Assembly: GCF_014712225.1 (NCBI RefSeq)
Contig: NZ_JACXBW010000014.1
Coordinates: 1-64,000 of the forward strand
Origin: Pseudarthrobacter sulfonivorans
Lineage (GTDB): Bacteria; Actinomycetota; Actinomycetes; Actinomycetales; Micrococcaceae
Length of the DNA: 64,000 bases
Direction of reading: 5' to 3'
Shown here: piece after piece, positions 8,108-16,375 of the stretch
Numbering within the stretch: the first letter of the stretch is position 1
How the letters are laid out: the number at the start of each line of letters is the position of its first letter
Program-made: the position numbers and the translations under genes
Notes under the pieces: generated by a model
What the model was told of the DNA's origin: nothing
Databases searched by the model: none
What the model saw: only the letters and a program-made list of their open reading frames with translations

Positions 8108-9105
8108 TTAGTTCCGCTCAGGCTGATGTCGTACTTCTCCACGAGCTCCTTGTACTTGGCTGCGTAGCCTTTCCACTCCTTGACGACTTCCTCACCGGAG
8201 ATTTCCTTGGGGGTCAGCATGTTCTTCTTGTTGAATTCCTTGTAGGTGTCCGTCTTGAACGTGTCCTGGAACGATGCGAGCAGCTTGTCCTTCACGTCCT
8301 GCGGGGTGCCTTTGGGGGCGGCGACGGCACGGTACTGCGCCACCGGGACGTCGTAGCCGGCTTCCTTGGCAGTGGGGGTGTCGGGCAGGAAGGTGTTGCG
8401 GTCTTCGGAGAACACCAGCAGCGGCGCAACCTTGCCCGCCGTGATCTGCGGCATCGCTTCACCCAGCTGGATGGTGGTCAGCTCAACCTGGTTACCCAGG
8501 GCCGCCGTCAGGGCCGGCTTGCCGCTGTCGAACGGAACGTCGGTGCCGGTGACGTTGGCCTGCTTGAACAGCACCTTCTGTGCCAGCTGGCTTCCGGTGC
8601 CGACGCCCGTGGTGCCGAAGGTGACGTTCCGGCCGGCGCCGGTCACGTCCTTGAAACTCTTGAAGCCCGAGCCGGGGCTGGCCACCAGGACGTAGTCGTC
8701 CTGGGACAGGCCGGCAAGGATGTCCAGGTCGTCGATGTTGACGGCCTCGTCGGCCGAAACCGCCAGGGGCGTAATGGTAATGAGGGAGGCGGTCAGCAGG
8801 ACCAGCTCCTGGCCGTCGGCCGGCTTGCCGGCAACTTCCTTGGTGGCGAGGGCGCCGTTTGCACCGGGCTTGTTCACCACGGGGATCGGCTTGCCGAGCG
8901 TCTTGGAGGCGCCCTCGGCCAGGGCACGGGCGATCAGGTCGGTGCTGCCGCCGGCAGCCTGGCCCACCGTGAGGTTGACGGGACCGGCGGGGAACTTGGA
9001 CGAATCGGCCGGGCCGCCTGCCACATTTCCGCAGGCGGTCAGGGCAAGGAGCGTCAGGGCAGATGCCGCTCCGAGAACGGTGCGGCGGGCGGGGAAGTGC
9101 GTCAT
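8104..9105 (-). CDS. tctC: TTT transporter periplasmic-type binding lipoprotein TctC
   Basis: 333 aa. It has a twin-arginine-like basic start and a hydrophobic signal ending in LALTAC, with lipobox Cys at residue 25, so the mature protein is anchored to the outer face of the membrane. The Bug/TctC family pattern follows: LTVGQAAGGSTDLIARALAEG, KPIPVVNKPGANGALATKEVA, FGTTGVGTGSQLAQ and PTAKEAGYDVPVAQYRAVAAPKGTP. It binds a carboxylated solute and hands it to TctAB. It is the first gene of the operon tctC-tctB-tctA-usp and is divergent from the LysR gene, with a clear promoter/operator in between. Confidence 0.93.
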   Translation of the reverse strand: MTHFPARRTVLGAASALTLLALTACGNVAGGPADSSKFPAGPVNLTVGQAAGGSTDLIARALAEGASKTLGKPIPVVNKPGANGALATKEVAGKPADGQELVLLTASLITITPLAVSADEAVNIDDLDILAGLSQDDYVLVASPGSGFKSFKDVTGAGRNVTFGTTGVGTGSQLAQKVLFKQANVTGTDVPFDSGKPALTAALGNQVELTTIQLGEAMPQITAGKVAPLLVFSEDRNTFLPDTPTAKEAGYDVPVAQYRAVAAPKGTPQDVKDKLLASFQDTFKTDTYKEFNKKNMLTPKEISGEEVVKEWKGYAAKYKELVEKYDISLSGTK

Positions 9106-9179
9106 TGGGACTCCTCGTAGAGTTTCCGGGGCGGATCCCGGAGGGGCATGTGAACCGAATCACGTCGGCTCGCTAGTCG

Positions 9180-9234
9180 AGTGTAGGGAGCCGCTATGAT
9201 GCATGTCTAAGCCCTTATGAGCATCAGGTGATAC
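9180..9234 (-). promoter_or_regulatory. tctC promoter with bipartite LysR-type element
   Basis: On the minus strand GTATCACC (9234-9227), 15 bases, then CTTAGACA (9211-9204). Its TAGACA is a good -35, and 18 bases later TACACT (9185-9180) is a -10. The same layout occurs before the dehydratase gene at 10288. An activator bound upstream of and overlapping the -35 is typical for LysR proteins. Confidence 0.7.
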
Positions 9235-9246
9235 CCGGAAGGCATC

Positions 9247-10134
9247 ATGTTTACCTTTGACCAACTGGCCGGATTCATCGCCGTCGCCGAGGAACTGCAC
9301 TTCGGCAGGGCAGCGGAACGCCTCAACATGACCCAGCCGCCACTCAGCCGGCAGATCCAGAAGCTGGAAAAAATCATCGGCACCGAACTGCTGGAACGGG
9401 ACAACCGGAAGGTACAGCTCACCCCTGCCGGCGAAGCGTTCATGGAGGAAGCCAAACGCCTGATGGCCCTGGCGAACCGCGCGCCCGTCACCGCCCGACG
9501 CATCGCCACCGGGCGCTCGGGCCACCTGCGGGTGGGCTTCACCGCGGCCAGCGGCTTCAGCATCCTGGGCCCCCTGCTCGAGGAAATCTCGGAAATCATC
9601 CCGGACGTGGACATCGACCTGCAGGAACTCGTCACCGGCGAACAGATCCAGGGCCTCCTCACCGGCGGCCTCGACCTGGGCCTCGCCAGGCCTCCCTTCG
9701 ACCGGGACGTCTTCGATTCGCACCTGCTGTACAAGGAATCCATGATGCTGGCGGTGCCCAGCGGCCATCACCTCGCGGATCTCGCCCGCCCCATCGGGGA
9801 TTCGGACATCAGTGATGAGCCGCTGATCATGCACTCGCCCACCAAGGCGACATATTTCTACGACCTGGTGGTCAGGATGTTCCCCATCCAGCACGCCAAC
9901 GTCATCCACACGGTGAGCCAGATCCTCACCATGGTTTCCCTGGTGGCCGCCCGGCGCGGTGTGGCTTTCGTTCCCCACTCCGCGACACTGCTCGCCATCA
10001 AGGGCGTCGAGTTCCTGCCCCTCGCGGGGATGGAGAGCGAGCAGCCGGTGGAGCTTCACGCCATCTGGAACCGCAAGGTGGTCAACCCCGCGTTGCGCCG
10101 CCTGCTCCAGGACCTGGAGTTCCGCACCGAGTAG
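9247..10134 (+). CDS. LysR-type transcriptional regulator of aldarate uptake and catabolism
   Basis: 295 aa. The N-terminal winged helix is clear (FDQLAGFIAVAEELHFGRAAERLNMTQPPLSRQIQKLE, residues 4-42), followed by the linker helix. A two-lobed effector domain follows (RVGFTAASGFSILGPLLEEI, LDLGLARPPFD, PSGHHLADLARPI). It is divergent from tctC and lies upstream of the glucarate genes. The 30-base element shared by both flanking promoters is the natural candidate for its binding site, with an aldarate or pathway intermediate as co-inducer. The target assignment is inferred from the sequence. Confidence 0.93.
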   Translation: MFTFDQLAGFIAVAEELHFGRAAERLNMTQPPLSRQIQKLEKIIGTELLERDNRKVQLTPAGEAFMEEAKRLMALANRAPVTARRIATGRSGHLRVGFTAASGFSILGPLLEEISEIIPDVDIDLQELVTGEQIQGLLTGGLDLGLARPPFDRDVFDSHLLYKESMMLAVPSGHHLADLARPIGDSDISDEPLIMHSPTKATYFYDLVVRMFPIQHANVIHTVSQILTMVSLVAARRGVAFVPHSATLLAIKGVEFLPLAGMESEQPVELHAIWNRKVVNPALRRLLQDLEFRTE

Positions 10135-10167
10135 CAAGCACCGCCGTCGTGGTGCAATACCCTTTTA

Positions 10168-10222
10168 GTATCACCGGATACACAAATACACTTAGACAGG
10201 CATAACGTCCTCTGCCTAACCT
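10168..10222 (+). promoter_or_regulatory. kdgD promoter with the same bipartite element
   Basis: GTATCACC (10168-10175), 15 bases, CTTAGACA (10191-10198). The -35 is TAGACA (10193-10198), and 18 bases later TAACCT (10217-10222) is the -10. The spacing matches the tctC promoter, and the ATG-side distance is also similar (about 90 against 100 bases from the element to the start codon). GTATC/GATAC also forms a local inverted repeat at 10168-10181. Confidence 0.7.
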
Positions 10223-10287
10223 GAACAGGAACCCACACCAACCGTCCGCGACACTCACCCAGCGGCGCTCACACAGAGGACAACATC

Positions 10288-11202
10288 GTGGCAAAGTACA
10301 CCCCGCAGGAACTGGCAGACACCCTCAAGGAAGGCCTGCTGTCCTTCCCGGTGACCGCTTTCGACGCCAACCTGCAGTTCGATGAGGAAAGCTACCGCAA
10401 GCACCTCGCCTGGCAGGCCAGCTTCCCGGTGGCTGGCCTCTTCGCGGCAGGCGGCACCGGCGAGGGATTCTCCCTCACCCCCGCGGAATCCGAGCGCGTG
10501 GTCCGCGCCGCCGTCGATGAGGTCGGCAGCATTGTCCCCGTCCTTGCCTCGGCGGGCGGCTCCACGGCCCAGGCCATCGAAAACGCGCAGGCCGCCGAAG
10601 CAGCCGGCGCCGACGGCCTCCTGCTCCTCCCGCCGTACCTGACCGAAGCCGACCAGGCCGGCCTCGTTGACCACGTCAGCGCCATCTGCAGCTCAACCTC
10701 GCTGGGCGTCATCATCTACAACCGCGCCAACGCCATCTACAAGGACACCACGGTGGCCACCCTGGCTGACCGCCACGAAAACCTCATCGGTTTCAAGGAC
10801 GGCGTGGGCGACCTCGAACACGATGCCCGCGTCTACGCCAAGCTCGGCGACCGCCTGTTCTACCTGGGCGGCCTGCCCACCGCTGAAACGTTCGCCCTCC
10901 CGCTGCTGCAGCTGGGCATGAGCACCTACTCCAGCGCCATGTACAACTTCGTTCCGCAGTTCGCGCTGGACTTCTACCAGGACGTCCGCAACAACGACCG
11001 CGTGGCCGTCAACAGGAAGCTCAACGAGTTCGTGATCCCCTACCTGGACATCCGCGACCGCGTGAAGGGCTACTCTGTGTCCATCGTCAAGGGCGGACTG
11101 GACGCCATCGGCCGCCCGGTCGGCGGAGTCCGTCCGCCGCTGCAGAACCTGGCGCCCCAGGACCTGGCGGACCTCAAAACCCTCATCGACAACATCTCCT
11201 GA
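10288..11202 (+). CDS. kdgD: 5-dehydro-4-deoxyglucarate dehydratase (decarboxylating)
   Basis: 304 aa, a full-length class I aldolase-like (DapA-fold) enzyme. It turns 5-dehydro-4-deoxy-D-glucarate into 2,5-dioxopentanoate (2-oxoglutarate semialdehyde), CO2 and water. The substrate loop GGTGEG is at residues 55-60, the catalytic Tyr in VIIYNR at 144, and the Schiff-base Lys in IGFKDG at 170. Motifs DGLLLLPPYL and FYLGGLPTAETFA are typical of the KDGDH branch rather than DapA. The start is a GTG. It is the first gene of an operon with the aldehyde dehydrogenase (26-base gap) and glucarate dehydratase. Confidence 0.93.
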   Translation: MAKYTPQELADTLKEGLLSFPVTAFDANLQFDEESYRKHLAWQASFPVAGLFAAGGTGEGFSLTPAESERVVRAAVDEVGSIVPVLASAGGSTAQAIENAQAAEAAGADGLLLLPPYLTEADQAGLVDHVSAICSSTSLGVIIYNRANAIYKDTTVATLADRHENLIGFKDGVGDLEHDARVYAKLGDRLFYLGGLPTAETFALPLLQLGMSTYSSAMYNFVPQFALDFYQDVRNNDRVAVNRKLNEFVIPYLDIRDRVKGYSVSIVKGGLDAIGRPVGGVRPPLQNLAPQDLADLKTLIDNIS

Positions 11203-11228
11203 TCCCCCCTCTCCAAGGAGTAACCACA

Positions 11229-12836
11229 GTGACACTCACCGGACATTCCCTCATCGCCGGCCAGACCGTCGTCGGCGGCGGGAAGACGGCCTTCGGCTTC
11301 AACCCCGCCACCAACGAACAGCTCCAGCCCGCGTATTCGCTGATCACGGAGGAGCAGCTGACGACGGCGACCTCCGCCGCCGCGGCTGCCTACCTTTCCT
11401 TCAGCACGCTGGATCCCGCAGCCCACGCAGCGTTCCTGGACGCCATCGCGGACAACATCGAGGCCATCGGCGATGAGCTCATCATCCGGGCCGGCCAGGA
11501 AACCGGTCTCCCCGCCGCCCGCCTCACCGGCGAACGCGCCCGCACCACCGGACAGCTGCGGCTCTTCGCGAACGTGGTCCGCCAGGGCGACTTCCGCGGC
11601 GTGCGGATCGACCCGGCCCTGCCGGAGCGCACGCCGATGCCGCGCGCCGACATCCGGCAGCGCCAGATCCCGCTGGGTCCCGTCGCGGTGTTCGGTGCGA
11701 GCAATTTCCCGCTGGCATTCTCGACGGCGGGAGGAGACACCGCGTCCGCCCTCGCCGCCGGCTGCCCGGTTGTTTTCAAGGCACACAACGCGCACCCCGG
11801 CACCGGCGAACTGGTGGGCCAGGCCATTGCCAAGGCCGTTGCCGATGCGGGCCTGCACCCCGGCGTCTTCTCCCTGATCTACGGCCCCGGCAGCAGCATC
11901 GGCCAGGCCCTCGTTGCCGATTCGGCCATCAAGGCCGTCGGCTTCACCGGCTCGCAGTCCGCCGGCATCGCGCTCATGCGCACCGCCGCCGCCCGGCCGG
12001 AGCCGATTCCCGTGTACGCGGAAATGTCCTCGCTGAACCCGGTGTTTGTGTTCGACGGCGCTCTTAGCGGCTCCGCCGCGCAGATCGACGCCCTCGCCCA
12101 GCAGTACGTCACCGCGGTCACCGGCAGCTCAGGGCAGCTCTGCACCTCCCCCGGACTCCTGTTCGCCCCCGCAGGCGAACTGGGCGACAAGTTCGCTGCC
12201 GCCGTCGGCCGCGCCGTTTCCGCCTGCGCGGGACAGACCATGCTCACCGAGGGCATCGCCGGATCCTGGAACGCCGGCGCCGAGGCACTGGGCTCCGCGG
12301 ACGGCGTCACCGTCGTTGGTCAGGGCACCGCCGGCCCCACGGAAAACGCCCCTGCCCCCGCCATCTTCGGCACGCAGGTCAGGGACTTCGTCACCAACCA
12401 TGTCCTGCACCAGGAGATCTTCGGCGCCGCGTCGCTGGTGATCCGCTACTCCTCCACCGCCGAGCTTTTGGAAGCCATCGGCCGGCTCGAGGGCCAGCTC
12501 ACGGCGTCCCTGCAGCTCACCGAGGAGGACTACGCGACGGCGGCACCCCTGATCCCGGCACTCGAACAGAAAGTGGGCCGGATCATCGTCAACGGCTGGC
12601 CCACCGGCGTCGAAGTCGGCCATGCCATGGTCCACGGCGGCCCGTTCCCCGCCACCTCCGACACCCGCACCACCTCAGTCGGCACCCTGGCCATCAACCG
12701 GTTCCTGCGGCCCGTCGCCTACCAGAACCTCCCCCAGGAACTGCTGCCCGCGGCACTGCAGGATGAGAACCCGTGGCAGCTCAACCGCCGGATCGACGGC
12801 ACCGTTGTTGCTGCAGATGCAGAGGTCAGCGCATGA
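11229..12836 (+). CDS. 2-oxoglutarate semialdehyde dehydrogenase (NADP-type ALDH)
   Basis: 535 aa, the long form typical of 2,5-dioxovalerate dehydrogenases. Catalytic Cys305 lies in SGQLCTSPG and the general base Glu265 in VYAEMSSLNP. The cofactor-binding Lys184 is in VVFKAHNAHP, Asn159 in GASNFP, and FTGSQ is at 239-243. The KAHNAHPGTGE segment is characteristic of this subgroup. It oxidises the product of the preceding enzyme to 2-oxoglutarate, feeding the TCA cycle. A GTG start follows AAGGAG (11214-11219), and the stop overlaps the next start (ATGA at 12833-12836), so the genes are coupled. Confidence 0.92.
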   Translation: MTLTGHSLIAGQTVVGGGKTAFGFNPATNEQLQPAYSLITEEQLTTATSAAAAAYLSFSTLDPAAHAAFLDAIADNIEAIGDELIIRAGQETGLPAARLTGERARTTGQLRLFANVVRQGDFRGVRIDPALPERTPMPRADIRQRQIPLGPVAVFGASNFPLAFSTAGGDTASALAAGCPVVFKAHNAHPGTGELVGQAIAKAVADAGLHPGVFSLIYGPGSSIGQALVADSAIKAVGFTGSQSAGIALMRTAAARPEPIPVYAEMSSLNPVFVFDGALSGSAAQIDALAQQYVTAVTGSSGQLCTSPGLLFAPAGELGDKFAAAVGRAVSACAGQTMLTEGIAGSWNAGAEALGSADGVTVVGQGTAGPTENAPAPAIFGTQVRDFVTNHVLHQEIFGAASLVIRYSSTAELLEAIGRLEGQLTASLQLTEEDYATAAPLIPALEQKVGRIIVNGWPTGVEVGHAMVHGGPFPATSDTRTTSVGTLAINRFLRPVAYQNLPQELLPAALQDENPWQLNRRIDGTVVAADAEVSA

Positions 12837-14161
12837 GCACCCAGCCCACCATTGCCCGTATCGAAGTGGTTCCGGTGGCGGGCCACGACAGCATGCTGAT
12901 GAACCTCAGCGGCGCGCACGGCCCGTTCTTCACCCGCAACGTGGTCATCATTACCGATTCCGAGGGCCGCACCGGCCTCGGCGAAGTGCCCGGCGGCGAG
13001 AAAATCAAGGCGACCATCGAGGAAGCCGGCGCCCTGATCAAGGGCAAGCCGGTGGCACGGTTCCGGTCGCTCCTGCGCGAGATTGCCGCGGAATTCGCAG
13101 ACCGCGACGCCGGTGGCCGCGGCCTGCAGACCTTCGATCTGCGCACCACGGTCCATGCCGTCACCGCCGTCGAGTCCGCCCTGCTTGACCTGCACGGCCA
13201 GTTCCTCGGCGTTCCCGTCGCGGAACTGCTCGGTGACGGGCAGCAGCGCACCTCGGTGCCCATGCTGGGATACCTCTTCTTCATTGGTGACCACGCCCGA
13301 ACCGACCTTCCCTACCTGGTGGAGGACGCGCCGTCGGACCGCTGGGAGAAGCTGCGCCGGCACGAGGCCATGACCCCCGAAGCCGTGGTGGCCCTGGCCG
13401 AGGCCGCCCAGGAGCGATATGGCTTCAGCGACTTCAAGCTCAAGGGCGGCGTGCTGTCCGGGGACGACGAAGTTGATGTGGTCACCGCTCTGCACCAGCG
13501 TTTCCCCGAGGCGCGGGTGACCCTCGACCCGAACGGCGGCTGGCTCCTGGAAGAAGCCATCCGCCTCGGCAAACGGATGCAGGGCGTCGTTGCCTATGCG
13601 GAGGATCCCTGCGGTGCCGAAGGCCGGTTCTCCGGCCGCGAGGTGATGGCGGAATTCCGCCGTGCCACCGGCCTCAAGACCGCCACCAACATGATTGCCA
13701 CCGACTGGCGGGAAATGTCCCATGCCATCCGCAGCAACGCCGTGGACATCCCCCTGGCGGATCCGCACTTCTGGACCATGTCCGGCTCAGTCCGGGTGGC
13801 GCAGCTGTGCAACGAGTTTGGCCTCACCTGGGGCTCGCACTCGAACAACCACTTCGACATCTCGCTGGCCATGTTCACCCACACCGGTGCGGCCGCGCCG
13901 GGCGAGATCACCGCGCTGGACACACACTGGATCTGGCAGGACGGACAGGGTCTTACCAAGAACCCGCTGCAGATCCGCGACGGAGCCATCTCCGTGCCCG
14001 ATGCGCCCGGGCTTGGCATCGAACTGGACCGCGCCGCCCTGGACAAGGCCCACGAGCTGTACCTGCAGCACGGGCTCGATGCCCGGGACGACAGCATCGG
14101 CATGCAGTATTACGTGAACGGCTGGTCCTTCGACCCGAAGCGGCCCTGCCTGGTGCGCTAG
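12833..14161 (+). CDS. gudD: D-glucarate dehydratase
   Basis: 442 aa from the ATG at 12833, which overlaps the ALDH stop; the longer frame to 12773 reads through the ALDH tail and is rejected. It is an enolase-superfamily enzyme that dehydrates D-glucarate (and usually L-idarate) to 5-dehydro-4-deoxy-D-glucarate. Visible features are the catalytic KxK (FKLKGG, Lys202 and Lys204), metal ligands LDPNGG (Asp232) and AEDPCG (Glu257), TATNMIATDWRE, and WGSHSNNHFDISLAM with catalytic His near 336. These match GudD closely. With the two genes before it, the operon covers the entire route from glucarate to 2-oxoglutarate. Confidence 0.96.
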   Translation: MSTQPTIARIEVVPVAGHDSMLMNLSGAHGPFFTRNVVIITDSEGRTGLGEVPGGEKIKATIEEAGALIKGKPVARFRSLLREIAAEFADRDAGGRGLQTFDLRTTVHAVTAVESALLDLHGQFLGVPVAELLGDGQQRTSVPMLGYLFFIGDHARTDLPYLVEDAPSDRWEKLRRHEAMTPEAVVALAEAAQERYGFSDFKLKGGVLSGDDEVDVVTALHQRFPEARVTLDPNGGWLLEEAIRLGKRMQGVVAYAEDPCGAEGRFSGREVMAEFRRATGLKTATNMIATDWREMSHAIRSNAVDIPLADPHFWTMSGSVRVAQLCNEFGLTWGSHSNNHFDISLAMFTHTGAAAPGEITALDTHWIWQDGQGLTKNPLQIRDGAISVPDAPGLGIELDRAALDKAHELYLQHGLDARDDSIGMQYYVNGWSFDPKRPCLVR

Positions 14162-14187
14162 CCCCGGCCTGCGGCAAGACGAACTAA

Positions 14188-14235
14188 TTCCGCACGGCCG
14201 GACCCCTCTCCGTGAGAGGAGACGGCCGTGCGGAA
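14188..14235 (+). terminator. Strong nested hairpin after gudD
   Basis: The outer 13-bp perfect stem TTCCGCACGGCCG (14188-14200) pairs with 14223-14235. Its loop contains a second stem, CCTCTC/GAGAGG (14205-14210 and 14214-14219). It ends the aldarate operon and separates it from the next same-strand gene, only 29 bases further on. Confidence 0.85.
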
Positions 14236-14264
14236 CCCCAACAGTTAAATAGAAGGGCGCATTT

Positions 14265-15185
14265 GTGGGCGGCGTAGTTTCCGGAATCCTGATCGTCTCC
14301 GCCGTCATTGCCGTGGGCTATTTTGCCGCCCGGCTGCGGGTTCTGGGACCGGAGGTCCAGGGTGCACTGACCCGCACCGCCTACTACGTCACCAACCCCG
14401 CCCTGCTCTTCACCGTGGTGGCCGGCAGCGACATCCGCGCCGCCCTCGGGACCGACGCCCCGCTGGCACTGCTCTCCGCAGCGATAGTGGGGCTTCTCTA
14501 TGCTCTGGCGAGCTTCCTGTTCTTCCGGCGCCCGGTGGCGGAAACCGCCGTCGGGGCCATGGCCAGCAGCTACGCCAACGCCAACAACATCGGCATCCCC
14601 GTTTCCCTCTATGCGGTGGGAACGGCCCAGCACGTGGCGCCGGTACTGCTGGTCCAGCTCCTGGTGATGGCCCCCTTCTACCTCACAGTCATGGGCTTGG
14701 CTTCGGGTTCCAAAATCTCGTGGAAAAAGATGCTGCTCACGCCGTTCGCGAATCCCATGATCATCGCCTCGGCCCTGGGAGCCGTCGTCGCACTGACGGG
14801 CTGGGACGCTCCGGACCTGCTGCAGAAGCCGATCGACATGCTGGCGGGCGGGGCCGTGCCCATGGTCCTGCTCGCCTTCGGGCTCTCCCTCGCCGGCCGG
14901 GCACCGCTGCAGAAGGATGATGGCCGGGTTGAAACCTTCGTGGCCACCTTCCTTAAAATTGCCGGCATGCCGCTCATTGTGTGGGTGCTGGGCCGCTTTG
15001 TCTTTGGGCTGGAAGGCCAGCACCTCCTGGCCAGCGTGATCATGGCCGCACTGCCCACCGCCCAGAACGTCTTCCTCTTCGCCTCCCCCTACGGCCGCGG
15101 CATGACCGTGGCCCGCGACGTCATCCTGTGCACCACGGTGCTCAGCGTGGGGGCACTGGTGGTTGTCGCCTGGCTGGTGGGCTAG
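14265..15185 (+). CDS. AEC-family (auxin efflux carrier-type) permease
   Basis: 306 aa with about ten helices in two five-helix halves. The GTG start gives a first helix GGVVSGILIVSAVIAVGYFAA. The conserved AEC features are YYVTNPALLFTVVAGSD, SYANANNIGIPVSLYAVGT (the family's asparagine-rich crossover), PFANPMIIASALGAVVAL and GGAVPMVLLAFGLSLAGR. Bacterial AEC proteins move dicarboxylates such as malate or malonate. It is close to the aldarate operon but lies beyond a strong terminator, so it probably has its own promoter or low readthrough. Its substrate is unknown. Confidence 0.9.
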   Translation: MGGVVSGILIVSAVIAVGYFAARLRVLGPEVQGALTRTAYYVTNPALLFTVVAGSDIRAALGTDAPLALLSAAIVGLLYALASFLFFRRPVAETAVGAMASSYANANNIGIPVSLYAVGTAQHVAPVLLVQLLVMAPFYLTVMGLASGSKISWKKMLLTPFANPMIIASALGAVVALTGWDAPDLLQKPIDMLAGGAVPMVLLAFGLSLAGRAPLQKDDGRVETFVATFLKIAGMPLIVWVLGRFVFGLEGQHLLASVIMAALPTAQNVFLFASPYGRGMTVARDVILCTTVLSVGALVVVAWLVG

Positions 15186-15315
15186 GGCCGGGATTGATCT
15201 TCGAGAACTCCCGTCCCGCTGTCTTGCATTTTCTCCTGCTGCAGCGCGTGATCAACCCAACCCGGTGCCGCGACGAGGTACTCCTGGTGGGGCCGGGCTT
15301 TGCTGGTGATGTGCT

Positions 15316-16275
15316 TTAGGCTCCAGCGTATTGGGCGGCGGCATGTGCTTCCATTGCCACTTTGAGTTCTTCCAGGCTCGGGGGGTTCGCGCCAGGGCGC
15401 TGTACTGTGATGGCCGCGGCTGCAGCTGCGGTGTGTCCTAGTTGTTCAAGGACGGCCGGGGCGAAGCCTTCGGTTCCCCGGGTGAGGAAGCCCAGGATCA
15501 GGGCGGACATGTAGGAGTCTCCGGCGCCGATGGTGTCTGCAACTTTGGTTTTCACGGCAGGGATGCTGATGTTGGCCGCGGCGGTGGTGAAGTGTGAGCC
15601 TTCGGCGCCTTTGGTGATGATGGTGAGTCCGGTACCCAGTCCGAGGATGTGGGTTGCGGTTTCGTCCAAGCTCTTTTGGGGGTACAGCCACTGGGCGTCC
15701 TCGTCGCTGAGTTTGACGACGTCGGTTAAGGCCACGAGCTCTTCGAAGATGGCTTTCGCTTCGGCGTGGCTGCCGAGCAGGGCTGGCCTGATGTTGGGGT
15801 CATAGGTGATCATGCATTGTCTGTGGGCCTGTTCGAGCAGAGCCTTCACGGCGCTGGCACCGGGGCTAAGGAACGTAGCGATGGATCCGGTGTGCAGTAT
15901 TTTTGGGAAGTAGGCAGGGGCTGTTGGGGCAAGGTCCCAGGAAATGTCGAAGTCGTACCTTGCGGAACCGTCCGGTGCAAGTGTTGCTGTTGCCGAGGCC
16001 GTCCGGGCGAGGGATTTTGATCCGGGCAGAAGTATGACTCCTGCGCTGAGGAGATGGTTTTCTATAGAGTTCCCCCGGGGGTCCGGGGCGATGGCCGTGA
16101 GCAGACCTGTGGTTACGCCGAGGCGGCCAAGTCCGTAGGCGACATTGGCGGGCGAGCCGCCGGGGTGTTCCACCCGGCCGTGTGAGGTTGTCACCACGTC
16201 GATCAGCGCTTCGCCTACGACCATGACGTCCAGGGGCTGGTGGGCGGCATGCCGGGCTGTTTTGAGGTAATCCAT
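15316..16275 (-). CDS. PfkB-family fructokinase
   Basis: 319 aa ribokinase-fold sugar kinase. The sugar-binding HPGGSPANVAYGLGRLG is at residues 37-53. The C-terminal ATP site and catalytic base are in KVADTIGAGDSYMSALI, where the GAGDS Asp abstracts the proton. The ITYDPNIRPALLG block favours fructokinase over ribokinase. It would phosphorylate fructose, probably at C6, that the adjacent ABC importer brings in from levan or sucrose cleavage. It is downstream of the importer genes on the same strand, but a 20-bp terminator hairpin lies between, so its expression may be partly separate. Confidence 0.9.
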   Translation of the reverse strand: MDYLKTARHAAHQPLDVMVVGEALIDVVTTSHGRVEHPGGSPANVAYGLGRLGVTTGLLTAIAPDPRGNSIENHLLSAGVILLPGSKSLARTASATATLAPDGSARYDFDISWDLAPTAPAYFPKILHTGSIATFLSPGASAVKALLEQAHRQCMITYDPNIRPALLGSHAEAKAIFEELVALTDVVKLSDEDAQWLYPQKSLDETATHILGLGTGLTIITKGAEGSHFTTAAANISIPAVKTKVADTIGAGDSYMSALILGFLTRGTEGFAPAVLEQLGHTAAAAAAITVQRPGANPPSLEELKVAMEAHAAAQYAGA

Positions 16276-16318
16276 GGTCTGTCTCTCGTGGGAATCTGGT
16301 GGTGGCGGCGGTCCAAGC

Positions 16319-16361
16319 CACGTCAGTCCGCGGACCGGTTACCGGTCTGCGGACTGACGTG
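16319..16361 (-). terminator. Terminator after the ABC importer ATPase gene
   Basis: A 20-bp stem with one mismatch, CACGTCAGTCCGCGGACCGG (16319-16338) against 16342-16361, with a TTA loop. It lies between the frcA-like stop and the fructokinase start. Confidence 0.85.
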
Positions 16362-16375
16362 GGGACAGCAGTAAT

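Noticed and set aside
9160..10137. 325-codon minus-strand frame opposite the LysR gene
   Set aside because: It is a shadow frame; the LysR HTH and effector domain are unambiguous on the plus strand.
15186..15315. Possible small gene between the AEC permease and fructokinase genes
   Set aside because: No start with a ribosome site and no conserved peptide; a plain convergent spacer.
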